Positions 1-5,290 of a stretch of DNA of 5,290 bases are shown in pieces. The number at the start of each line of letters is the position of its first letter. Positions within the stretch are counted from its first letter, which is position 1. The DNA comes from a bacterium. GTDB taxonomy: Bacteria > Patescibacteriota > CPR2 > UBA1875 > JAJYID01. Location: positions 1-5,290 of the forward strand of contig JAJYFH010000052.1 in NCBI GenBank assembly GCA_021791015.1. The letters are read 5' to 3'. The position numbers were made by a program, and so were the translations under genes. The notes beneath the pieces were generated by a model. It had not been told where the DNA came from and did no database searches. It saw nothing but the letters and a program-made list of their open reading frames with translations.

Positions 1-165
1 CAAACCCCGGATAAAATCAGCGCCAATGCCTGTTGCCTCAAGAATCAAAACTTCCTTAGAGAAGGATATAATCCGAAATTCTTGTTGTTCCCTTTTTAGA
101 ACCTCCAAGATTTCAGCAACAGATAAGGCTGTATTTCTGCCTAAAATGAAGGCATATTTTTTCAT
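1..165 (-). CDS. Probable TRM11/THUMP-type tRNA methyltransferase, N-terminal fragment
   Basis: This is a partial gene: 55 codons are visible and the frame is still open at the window edge. The protein begins MKKYAFILGRNTALSVAEIL and continues with an alternating hydrophobic stretch (FRIISF, EVLILEA). From memory, a start of the form 'FILGRN..LS.AEI' is typical of TRM11-like proteins, which carry an N-terminal RNA-binding region followed by a Rossmann SAM-methyltransferase domain that modifies guanosine in tRNA. The catalytic part (an NPPY-type motif) lies outside the window, so the reaction is not shown here. The ATG overlaps the TGA of the upstream transporter gene as ATGA, which points to translational coupling. 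An AGGAG lies about 13 bases upstream, farther than usual. The family call is moderately secure; the exact substrate is unknown. Confidence 0.6.
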   Translation of the reverse strand, partial: MKKYAFILGRNTALSVAEILEVLKREQQEFRIISFSKEVLILEATGIGADFIRGL

Positions 166-1007
166 CCTAAAAGTATTACTCCTACCACACTCAATGCGGC
201 TGCAATTATTTTTTTTGGTATTTGCTCTCTTTCTCTTAAGAAAATGGCAGCTAAAATAACTACTACAATCGTTGTTGTTGGGCTGATGGAAGATATCTGG
301 GCTGCATTTCTCCCGATTTGATAAGCAATATATATTGATAACGTTGCAGCAACATCAAAAACCACAGCCGGACCGATCCTGGCTAGAGCCTGCCTCTCCA
401 GAAAAGTTGAGATATTTATTTTTCGCCTATAAATAACTCCCGTTAAAAGTCCAGGGATCAAAAATGCCAAAAAAGTAAATGTAAGAGCATCAAATGACCT
501 TAATATGTAAGCATCATTAACAAAAGCCAAACCAAAAAGTATGGCAGTCAATAAAGCATATAGCTCCCCCTTGCTAAACTTTATCTTTGTATTTTTCCAT
601 GTCACCATTAGGGCAGCTATAAGCACCAAAACCAATCCCACAACTTGAGTGAAAAGAAAATTCTCATTAAGCAGGGCAATGGCGGCAACGACCGCAGTGA
701 CAGTGCTAATCTGATAAATAATTGAGAACTCAGACACTTTAACCTCTTTCAGCGCCTTATATCTACAAATATTTCCGACTCCATGTAGTAGAATCATTAG
801 TGCAAAACTCAGCCAGAGCAAAAATATGCCCGAAAGATCAAAGCCTCTAATCAGAACAACAACTCCAAGAAGTATACCTGCTAAAACTTGCAAAGTAACA
901 GAGAGGGATATAGGATCTACATTTTTCTTCTTCGCTATAGATCTTTGCAATAAGGAAGCAGTGGAAAATGCGAAGATATATATAAATAAAGCTATTTGCC
1001 AGCTCAT
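162..1007 (-). CDS. EamA/DMT-family ten-helix membrane transporter
   Basis: The 281-residue, very hydrophobic protein shows about ten membrane helices (roughly residues 3-20, 33-53, 59-78, 92-112, 117-137, 148-168, 173-193, 209-231, 236-257 and 262-281). They form two EamA-like halves of about 135 residues. Each half has the family pattern of an acidic residue after the fourth helix of the repeat (LLNENF near 115; FLREREQ near 259), followed by a helix ending in a G-rich stretch (last residues SVVGVILLG). Members of the drug/metabolite transporter superfamily move small metabolites across the cytoplasmic membrane; the substrate cannot be read from sequence. I chose the ATG at 1007, which opens directly on helix 1 and leaves 10 bases after the smc stop. 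A TTG at 1028 would overlap smc and add seven polar residues. The gene is probably co-transcribed with smc, and its stop overlaps the next ATG. Confidence 0.85.
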   Translation of the reverse strand: MSWQIALFIYIFAFSTASLLQRSIAKKKNVDPISLSVTLQVLAGILLGVVVLIRGFDLSGIFLLWLSFALMILLHGVGNICRYKALKEVKVSEFSIIYQISTVTAVVAAIALLNENFLFTQVVGLVLVLIAALMVTWKNTKIKFSKGELYALLTAILFGLAFVNDAYILRSFDALTFTFLAFLIPGLLTGVIYRRKINISTFLERQALARIGPAVVFDVAATLSIYIAYQIGRNAAQISSISPTTTIVVVILAAIFLREREQIPKKIIAAALSVVGVILLG

Positions 1008-1017
1008 ATCAACACTT

Positions 1018-3552
1018 TCATGTTCCAACTTCTGTCAGTTTCAGCGAGTACACTTGCGACACATGATTGTCGTCCATGGAGACGCCGTAGATAACGTCGG
1101 CTTTCTTCATGGTTTCGCGGTTATGGGTAACAACGATGAACTGGGTTTTGTGAGACAGGGTCTTCAGTATTTCTAAAAATCTCTCCGTGTTTGTCTCATC
1201 AAGAGATGCATCAACTTCATCGAGTACGCAAAATGGACTCGGATTTACGCTTAAAATAGCAAAAAGAAGCGCGATCGAGGTCAGAGCCCTTTCTCCTCCT
1301 GAGAGTGAATTTAAAGATTGGTTTTTCTTGCCGGGCGGCGTAGCCGATATCTCCACCCCAAAGTTCCCCTCCTCATCTGTTTCTAGATTTAAGGCAGCAT
1401 TGCCCCCGCCAAAAAGAATTTTGAAATATTTGGTAAACTCCTCTGAAATTTTTACAAATGTGGTTTTGAACTGTGTCTTGATGCGCGCGTCTAACTCTCC
1501 TATAACTTTCAATATGTCTTTTTTTGCCTTTTCCAAATCCTCATACTGTTCACGCAATTCACCAACCCTCCCCTCCAGCTCTTCAAACTCTTCCCCGACA
1601 AACTGGTCGATCTCGCCGAGCGCATACATGTCCTTTCGAAGGCGCTGGATTTTTGGCATCAGATGGTCAAAGTTCCCGCCTTGCAGAGGACTGTCCTCTG
1701 CAAGGGTCAGACCCTTGTAAAATGTCTCGCCCAGAAACTCATGGATTTCGTCGCGCAAATCTTCCTCGCGCGTCTCTACCTTTGCCAGATCAATATTGAA
1801 AGCGCCAATTTCTTCTTGAACACCCGCGAGCTCTCTTCTCCTTGACTTCTCATCTTCCAAAATCTTAGTATAGTCACCGGAAGCGCTTTTTGATGCCAAC
1901 TCCTCCAGCTTAAGTTTTAACTCAGAAATTTCCTCGTCTATGCCTGTTTTTTCCCGGTTTAACTCGGTAATCTTTTTCAAACCTCCGGCTTCCGGCTCTT
2001 TTAAACTGCCTATCTTGGCAACTGTATCTTCTAATTGCTTCTTTAAGCTCTCGGCCCGGCTTTTTGAATTCTTCAAGATGTCTTCCCGTGAAATGGATCT
2101 GACCCTTAAATCCTGAATGATACTGAGTATTTTTTCCTTATTTTGAACCAGCCCTTTTATCTCTTTTTGCTTGCTTTCAAGCAGGCTGGTGTCGGTATTC
2201 TGGCTTTTTTTGATGTCTTCTGCCAAAGCATCCAAGGCATTTGCTACACTTTCCGCCTCTTTTTTGAGTTTGCCGAAACTTTTCAGATCAGTGACGGAAT
2301 TCATTTTTGCCACCACCAGCGAGTAATTTTTGTAAATCTCTTCTAGCTTTTTTCGGATGTCATCCTTGGTCAAAGACAAGCTTTCCCTCTGTATTTTCGC
2401 CAGAGTGTCATTTGAAAAAACAATTCTTTTGTCCAGCTCGGCAAGCTCTTTCTTGGCGCTATCAAGCCTCGCCTGATTTTCGCTGCCCTCCGTATTTAAT
2501 CTGGCTATTTTTTCTTCTAACTCTCGGATGTCCCGAGAAATCCTATCTCTTTCACCGTGAAGCCCTTCCTTCTCCCTTGAGAATACGGACTTCGACGCTT
2601 GATTCTCAGCCTCTAATCTGTAAATTTGCCGCGCAAGATCACTGCTTTTTGTGGCAAGTAAGTCAATCTTCTCTCGAAGTTCTTTCTCCTTCTTGTCAGA
2701 ACCCTCGGCTTTTAAACCTTTGGCGATTTTTGTTTCCAGGGCAGTAATTTCTGACTGCAAGCCGGACTCTTTCTTCTTAAATTCTGTGAGTTCCTTATGC
2801 AGCTTTTCTTTCTTGGATTGAATTTGAGAAAATACGCCCGAATAATATTTGCGGCTCAGCTCATCCAGCTCCTTCTCTATATCCTGCTTTTTTTGGTATT
2901 TTTTGAAGTTTCGCTCAGCCGACTTCAATCTCGGCTCTAGCTCATACAGGAGATCCTTGATGCGAATAATGTTTTTATCTGTTGAGTCTAGTTTGCGTAA
3001 AGATTCAGCGCGCTTGATCTCATACTGCTTCACGCCCGAAGCTTCCTCAAATAGCACCTTTCTCTCCGCCGGACCATAGAAAAGAAGAGAATCAACCATC
3101 CCCTGGCCGATCACCGTGTAAGTCGAACGACCAATGCCGCATTTGGCAAGCAGTTCCTGAATATCCAGTAATCTAACTTTTTTTCGATTTATAAAGTAGT
3201 CGTTATCGCCATTTCTGTACAATCTTCTGGCCACTTCGACCTCACTGAAGTCAATTTCGGCTGATTTATCGGAGTTATCAAGCGTCATCGAGATTTCGGT
3301 AAACGATCCTTTACCCTTCTTGGCACTGCCGAAAAAGATTATATCCTCGCCCTTTTTAACCCTGAGCAATTTGGAAGATTGCTCACCCAAAACCCAGCGG
3401 ATGGCATCAGCAATGTTCGACTTTCCGCTACCGTTAGGACCAACTACGGCAGCAAAACTTTTATTTTTAGCATTTCCCACCTCCGGAAAATCCAAAACAT
3501 TCTTTGAACCAAAAGATTTAAAGCCGACCACATTAATGCTTTTTAAATACAA
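1018..3552 (-). CDS. smc: Chromosome segregation/condensation protein SMC, short form without a recognisable hinge
   Basis: The 844-residue protein has a complete SMC ATPase head. Walker A is GPNGSGKSN (38-46), the Q-loop is VIGQG (Q150), the ABC signature is LSGGE (750-754), Walker B is CVLDEVD (775-781), the D-loop is ASLD (782-785) and the switch His is H810 in VVTH. The start (INVVGFKSFG), the PPGKK stretch before the signature and the end (VIYGVSMDDNHVSQVYSL) are SMC-type rather than Rad50/SbcC. Bacterial SMC dimers bind DNA, hydrolyse ATP and organise chromosomes, usually with ScpA and ScpB; neither gene is nearby. Coiled coil runs from about 175 to 395 and from 455 to 610. Family members are normally near 1,150-1,200 residues with a globular hinge of about 150 residues at mid-length. 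Here the middle (about 396-450) is only a short helical segment. The start is TTG, fixed by an AGGAGG about 8 bases upstream. The frame is unbroken. Confidence 0.95.
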   Translation of the reverse strand: MYLKSINVVGFKSFGSKNVLDFPEVGNAKNKSFAAVVGPNGSGKSNIADAIRWVLGEQSSKLLRVKKGEDIIFFGSAKKGKGSFTEISMTLDNSDKSAEIDFSEVEVARRLYRNGDNDYFINRKKVRLLDIQELLAKCGIGRSTYTVIGQGMVDSLLFYGPAERKVLFEEASGVKQYEIKRAESLRKLDSTDKNIIRIKDLLYELEPRLKSAERNFKKYQKKQDIEKELDELSRKYYSGVFSQIQSKKEKLHKELTEFKKKESGLQSEITALETKIAKGLKAEGSDKKEKELREKIDLLATKSSDLARQIYRLEAENQASKSVFSREKEGLHGERDRISRDIRELEEKIARLNTEGSENQARLDSAKKELAELDKRIVFSNDTLAKIQRESLSLTKDDIRKKLEEIYKNYSLVVAKMNSVTDLKSFGKLKKEAESVANALDALAEDIKKSQNTDTSLLESKQKEIKGLVQNKEKILSIIQDLRVRSISREDILKNSKSRAESLKKQLEDTVAKIGSLKEPEAGGLKKITELNREKTGIDEEISELKLKLEELASKSASGDYTKILEDEKSRRRELAGVQEEIGAFNIDLAKVETREEDLRDEIHEFLGETFYKGLTLAEDSPLQGGNFDHLMPKIQRLRKDMYALGEIDQFVGEEFEELEGRVGELREQYEDLEKAKKDILKVIGELDARIKTQFKTTFVKISEEFTKYFKILFGGGNAALNLETDEEGNFGVEISATPPGKKNQSLNSLSGGERALTSIALLFAILSVNPSPFCVLDEVDASLDETNTERFLEILKTLSHKTQFIVVTHNRETMKKADVIYGVSMDDNHVSQVYSLKLTEVGT
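1679..1717. repeat. Overlapping perfect inverted repeats inside smc
   Basis: The 12-base arms CCTTGCAGAGGA (1679-1690) and TCCTCTGCAAGG (1694-1705) are perfectly complementary, with a 3-base loop (CTG). The right arm takes part in a second perfect inverted repeat, CAAGGGT (1701-1707) with ACCCTTG (1711-1717), also with a 3-base loop. The two hairpins share bases 1701-1705, so they cannot form together. They sit in codons for about residues 612-625 (KGLTLAEDSPLQGG), in a variable linker between the returning coiled coil and the C-terminal head segment. The reading frame is intact. Confidence 0.85.
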
Positions 3553-3559
3553 GCGTCGT

Positions 3560-3566
3560 CCCTCCT
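3560..3566 (-). promoter_or_regulatory. Strong Shine-Dalgarno site deciding the TTG start of smc
   Basis: On the minus strand AGGAGGG ends about 7 bases before the TTG at 3552-3550. It matches the anti-Shine-Dalgarno core fully. No ATG gives a better fit: the SMC-typical N-terminus (YLKSINVVGFKSFG) begins right at this TTG. nusB and rnc have no comparable site, so smc seems to be the one gene here with a strong independent ribosome entry signal. Confidence 0.85.
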
Positions 3567-3570
3567 GCTC

Positions 3571-3669
3571 CTACTAATATACTAATCGTACCAATCTACC
3601 AATAAGTTCAAGTTAAAATAACTGCCAACACAAGCAATTCGTAGATTAGTACCATTCATACATTGGTAG
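3571..3669. repeat. Intergenic inverted repeat of 8-9 bp units (class 1), in the smc leader
   Basis: Two 33-base arms (3571-3603 and 3637-3669) are inverted copies of each other with 26 of 33 positions matching, around a 33-base loop. Each arm is itself four tandem units of 8, 8, 9 and 8 bases with consensus about NTACYAAT. The left arm reads CTACTAAT, ATACTAAT, CGTACCAAT, CTACCAAT; the right arm in reverse complement reads CTACCAAT, GTATGAAT, GGTACTAAT, CTACGAAT. The loop holds a further small palindrome, AGTTA-AAA-TAACT (3611-3623). In RNA made from the minus strand three of the seven mismatches become G-U pairs, giving about 29 of 33 paired. The element ends 4 bases before the smc Shine-Dalgarno site. 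Confidence 0.8.
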
Positions 3670-3683
3670 GTAATGGCTAATCT

Positions 3684-3692
3684 ATTCTAGCA
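3684..3692 (-). promoter_or_regulatory. Candidate extended -10 promoter for smc
   Basis: On the minus strand TGCTAGAAT gives an extended -10 (TGn plus TAGAAT, one change from TATAAT). The position 17 bases upstream (3707-3712, TTTCCG) is a poor -35, as is often tolerated with an extended -10. A transcript starting 6-8 bases downstream would begin near 3677 and carry the whole inverted repeat 3571-3669 as its leader. No terminator with a U-run was found between the rnc stop (3739) and this site, so read-through from rnc is also possible. Confidence 0.45.
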
Positions 3693-3738
3693 CAAGGAAA
3701 ATAAATCGGAAATGAAAAGTTACCTTGATGAGAATCTT

Positions 3739-4425
3739 TTATTTATAACTCTTGAGTGCGTCTTCGGCGGCATCTTGCTGGGCAAGCTGCTTCGAGGATC
3801 CTTTTCCTTCGCCTATTTTTCTTTTCTCCAGAAAAACACCAACTTTAAAGGTCCTTTGGTGGTCCGGTCCTGACTCTTCTAAAACATCATATTTGGGCGT
3901 TATGCTTTCTTTTCTTTGCGCCAATTCCTGCAATCTGCTTTTGGGATCTATGTATAGCTTTTTATCGATTATTTCCGGCAAACGCTTAATCAGGTTTTCG
4001 CTGATAAATTTCTTGGCAGATGTATAGCCTTTATCCATATAGATGGCGCCTATTACTGCCTCGAAGCAATTTGCCAAGATGAGCTGGCGCGCCCTGCCCT
4101 TACTTTTTGACTCGCCGCGTGACATGAAAAGGTAGTTCTCAAAGCCTAAATCCCTGGATGCGTCAGAAATGGTTTCGGTTTTTACCAAAGCGCTTCGCCA
4201 GTTGGTGAGGTCGCCTTCTGGATTGGGGTAATTTTTGTACAAATATTCTGTCACCACCAATTCCAAAACCGCGTCTCCCAAAAACTCGAGGCGCTCGTTG
4301 TGTTCTTTGTAATCAGAGTTTTCATTTAAGTATGAACGATGCACGAAGGCAGTTACCAGCAAGTTCTCATTGCTAAAATCCACCCCTATCTTCTTTTGTA
4401 GTTCCTTAAAATCTTTGACATTCAT
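3739..4425 (-). CDS. rnc: Ribonuclease III
   Basis: The 228-residue double-stranded-RNA endonuclease is expected to process pre-rRNA and some mRNAs in the cytoplasm. The RNase III signature NERLEFLGDAVLE (43-55) carries the catalytic acids E44, E47 and D51. A second motif, ILANCFEAVIGAIYMD (about 116-131), carries E122 but has N119 where E. coli has D114. A C-terminal dsRNA-binding domain (about 160-227) runs from DPKSRLQELAQ to GSSKQLAQQDAAEDAL. Length and domain order are normal. I chose the ATG at 4425: an in-frame TTG at 4440 would add only five residues (from TTGGAATTAA), lies at the edge of the upstream repeat and has no ribosome binding site. The ATG also lacks a clear Shine-Dalgarno, suggesting leaderless-like or coupled translation after nusB. 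rnc next to smc is a common bacterial pairing. Confidence 0.95.
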   Translation of the reverse strand: MNVKDFKELQKKIGVDFSNENLLVTAFVHRSYLNENSDYKEHNERLEFLGDAVLELVVTEYLYKNYPNPEGDLTNWRSALVKTETISDASRDLGFENYLFMSRGESKSKGRARQLILANCFEAVIGAIYMDKGYTSAKKFISENLIKRLPEIIDKKLYIDPKSRLQELAQRKESITPKYDVLEESGPDHQRTFKVGVFLEKRKIGEGKGSSKQLAQQDAAEDALKSYK

Positions 4426-4440
4426 TGCTTTTAATTCCAA

Positions 4441-4540
4441 ATTACCAATTTCTAATTTCTAATGAATGTCCAATTCTTAAATGCCTAATTTGTCATTTCC
4501 CTTTTTTGGGATTTGATTAGAAATTAGATATTAGGAATCA
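4441..4540. repeat. Intergenic inverted repeat of AATTTCTAAT units (class 2), between nusB and rnc
   Basis: The gap is almost entirely repeat. AATTTCTAATTTCTAAT (4447-4463) is inverted at 4516-4532 with 16 of 17 positions matching; weaker matching extends outward to about 4441 and 4540, around a loop of about 52 bases. The left arm is a tandem of 7-base CYAATTT-like units. The loop contains TCCC-TTTTTT-GGGA (4497-4510), a small hairpin with no following T-run, so not a standard terminator. The right arm runs through the nusB TAA (4531-4533) into its last codons. It shares AATGCCTAATTT (4480-4491) and AATTTGTCATT (4487-4497) with the element at 5033-5129. Confidence 0.75.
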
Positions 4541-5025
4541 GACATTTTCTTCTTGTCATCCTCCGGATTGTACCTGTCACTTGCCCGGTAAACCGTACCC
4601 AAGACCCCATTCACAAACTTTGAGGATCTGGGTCCGCCAAAGGCTTTGGCAAGTTCAACTGCTTCATTAATAGCTACCTTTGGAGGAATTTCTTCTTTTG
4701 AAAACAAAAGTTCATAAACCGCCATACGCAAAATAGTCAGATCCACCAAAGCTATTTGTTCGATGGGCCATTCCGGCGCAGCCGGCCTTATGATGGCATC
4801 GATTTTGTCTTCGTTTTTGATAACACCCTTTGCGATATCTAGGGCAAACTGCTTGTTTTGCTCTCCGGAAGCAAACTCCCCGACATTTCTATCTACAACA
4901 TCTTCTATTTTCTTTGTTTTATCGGCCTTTGCTAACTTCTTTCCATCCAGCTGAAACTCGCAAAAGGCTATTTCAAAGAGCGATTGCAATGAGATAATTC
5001 GTGATAGGTGCCGGTTCGATGCCAT
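4531..5025 (-). CDS. nusB: Transcription antitermination / rRNA-processing factor NusB
   Basis: The 164-residue all-helical cytoplasmic protein is expected to bind boxA RNA together with ribosomal protein S10 in the rRNA antitermination complex. The N-terminal RNA-binding segment is RHLSRIISLQSLFE (5-18). The family core follows: EWPIEQIALVDLTILRMAVYEL (85-106, split around W86, D95 and R100), then IPPKVAINEAVELAKAFG (113-130), then SSKFVNGVLG (134-143). This matches the usual NusB pattern of W, D..iLR.a.yE, iP...aInEaVelAK and FvNGvL. It is slightly long because of an insert near 27-50 and a charged tail (NPEDDKKKMSDS). The ATG at 5025 has no clear Shine-Dalgarno. It lies between rpmF and rnc, so the cluster is concerned with ribosome making; its stop codon sits in a repeat arm. 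Confidence 0.95.
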   Translation of the reverse strand: MASNRHLSRIISLQSLFEIAFCEFQLDGKKLAKADKTKKIEDVVDRNVGEFASGEQNKQFALDIAKGVIKNEDKIDAIIRPAAPEWPIEQIALVDLTILRMAVYELLFSKEEIPPKVAINEAVELAKAFGGPRSSKFVNGVLGTVYRASDRYNPEDDKKKMSDS

Positions 5026-5032
5026 GTTTTAT

Positions 5033-5129
5033 AAATTTCCAATTTCCAATGCTCAATTTCCAATCAAATCCTAATGCCTAATTTTCAAATTTCTAAATTT
5101 GTCATTGATTGGATATTGGTAATTGATTA
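5033..5129. repeat. Intergenic inverted repeat of AATTTCCAAT units (class 2), between rpmF and nusB
   Basis: This fills the gap between the rpmF stop and the nusB start. CAATTTCCAATCAA (5054-5067) is inverted at 5105-5118 with 13 of 14 positions matching, around a 37-base loop, with further tandem AATTTCCAAT copies on the left (5035-5050). It shares AATGCCTAATTT (5073-5084) and AATTTGTCATT (5096-5106), in the same order, with the element between nusB and rnc, so the two are related copies. No promoter or terminator is convincing inside this low-complexity sequence. Confidence 0.75.
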
Positions 5130-5290
5130 TTAATCATTTTCCTTCTTATTGTCCTGTTTTTTCAGTTTCTTTGCAAGGCCGGATTCCACATCGAGCACTT
5201 TTTTATCTCCGTAGTATCCGCAGGTCGTGCAGGCTCGGTGAGGCATTCCCATCTCGCCGCATTTTTTGCACGCAACCAGATTTGGCGCAT
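5130..5290 (-). CDS. rpmF: 50S ribosomal protein L32, C-terminal part
   Basis: This is a partial gene: the last 52 codons and the TAA stop are visible, and the start lies beyond the right edge. The fragment reads APNLVACKKCGEMGMPHRAC, then TTCGYYGDKKVLDV and a lysine-rich tail. The four cysteines form two CxxC pairs (CKKC and CTTC, 10 residues between pairs), the zinc-ribbon form of L32, and 'PHRAC..CGYY' is the family hallmark. It is a structural protein of the large ribosomal subunit. The tail after CGYYGDKKVLDV (about 20 residues, ending KKQDNKKEND) is longer than in many L32 proteins. It is the first gene of the visible cluster in transcription order and is followed by nusB. Confidence 0.93.
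   Translation of the reverse strand, partial: APNLVACKKCGEMGMPHRACTTCGYYGDKKVLDVESGLAKKLKKQDNKKEND

Noticed and set aside
1008..1028. TTG start for the transporter gene overlapping the end of smc
   Set aside because: It would add seven polar residues before the first membrane helix; the ATG at 1007 fits the helix start and leaves a normal 10-base spacing.
826..1176. Plus-strand open frames opposite the transporter gene and smc (also 26-259, 1187-1845, 2143-3079, 3320-3577, 3752-4027, 4763-4954)
   Set aside because: All lie antisense to well-supported genes, have no recognisable protein family and show low-complexity composition expected of reverse frames.
3571..3669. CRISPR array
   Set aside because: The units are only 8-9 bases, directly adjacent without spacers, and arranged as facing inverted arms; no cas gene is present.
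3693..3738. Terminator downstream of rnc
   Set aside because: No stem followed by a U-run is visible on the minus strand in this gap.
4426..4440. TTG start for rnc giving five extra residues
   Set aside because: The extension lies at the edge of the intergenic repeat, has no ribosome binding site, and an ATG at 4425 gives a typical RNase III N-terminus.
4497..4510. TCCC-TTTTTT-GGGA hairpin as a nusB terminator
   Set aside because: The stem is only 4 bp, the T-run is in the loop rather than after the stem, and the next gene needs read-through.

Overview
The window reads as a stretch of bacterial chromosome, most likely from the Patescibacteria (Candidate Phyla Radiation), probably a Parcubacteria-like lineage. 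The assignment is an inference. It rests on the compact run rpmF-nusB-rnc-smc with no lipid genes inside it, an unusually short SMC protein, a CPR-style EamA transporter, a TRM11-like N-terminus, and AT-rich inverted repeats in every larger intergenic gap. TGA works as a normal stop (it ends smc and the transporter gene at the expected protein ends), which argues against the TGA-recoding Gracilibacteria/Absconditabacteria. No rRNA, tRNA, CRISPR, transposase or phage gene was seen.

All six genes are on the minus strand, so the transcriptional order runs from high to low coordinates. At the right edge is the 3' part of rpmF (ribosomal protein L32; 5130-5290). A repeat-filled gap leads to nusB (4531-5025), a second repeat-filled gap to rnc (RNase III; best start 4425), and a third gap (3553-3738) to smc (1018-3552, TTG start with a strong AGGAGG site). 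After smc come an EamA/DMT-type ten-helix transporter (162-1007), 10 bp from the smc stop, and the first 55 codons of a probable TRM11/THUMP-type tRNA methyltransferase (1-165), whose ATG overlaps the transporter stop as ATGA. No gap exceeds 190 bp.

Functionally, the right half is ribosome-centred: a 50S protein, the NusB antitermination/rRNA-processing factor, and RNase III, which cuts pre-rRNA. The left half starts a separate block with smc (chromosome organisation), apparently with its own promoter (extended -10 at 3684-3692), followed by two close-packed genes that are probably co-transcribed.

The points most worth a second look are: (1) the 844-residue SMC has complete ATPase head motifs but no recognisable hinge domain, with a short helical hairpin where the hinge should be; (2) three intergenic inverted-repeat elements built of 7-9 bp units, two from one family and one from another, the last lying in the probable 5' leader of smc directly before its ribosome binding site; (3) an Asn in RNase III where the family has a metal-binding Asp; (4) a 12-bp perfect inverted repeat with a competing partner arm inside the smc coding sequence. 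I saw no clear new defence or biosynthetic system.
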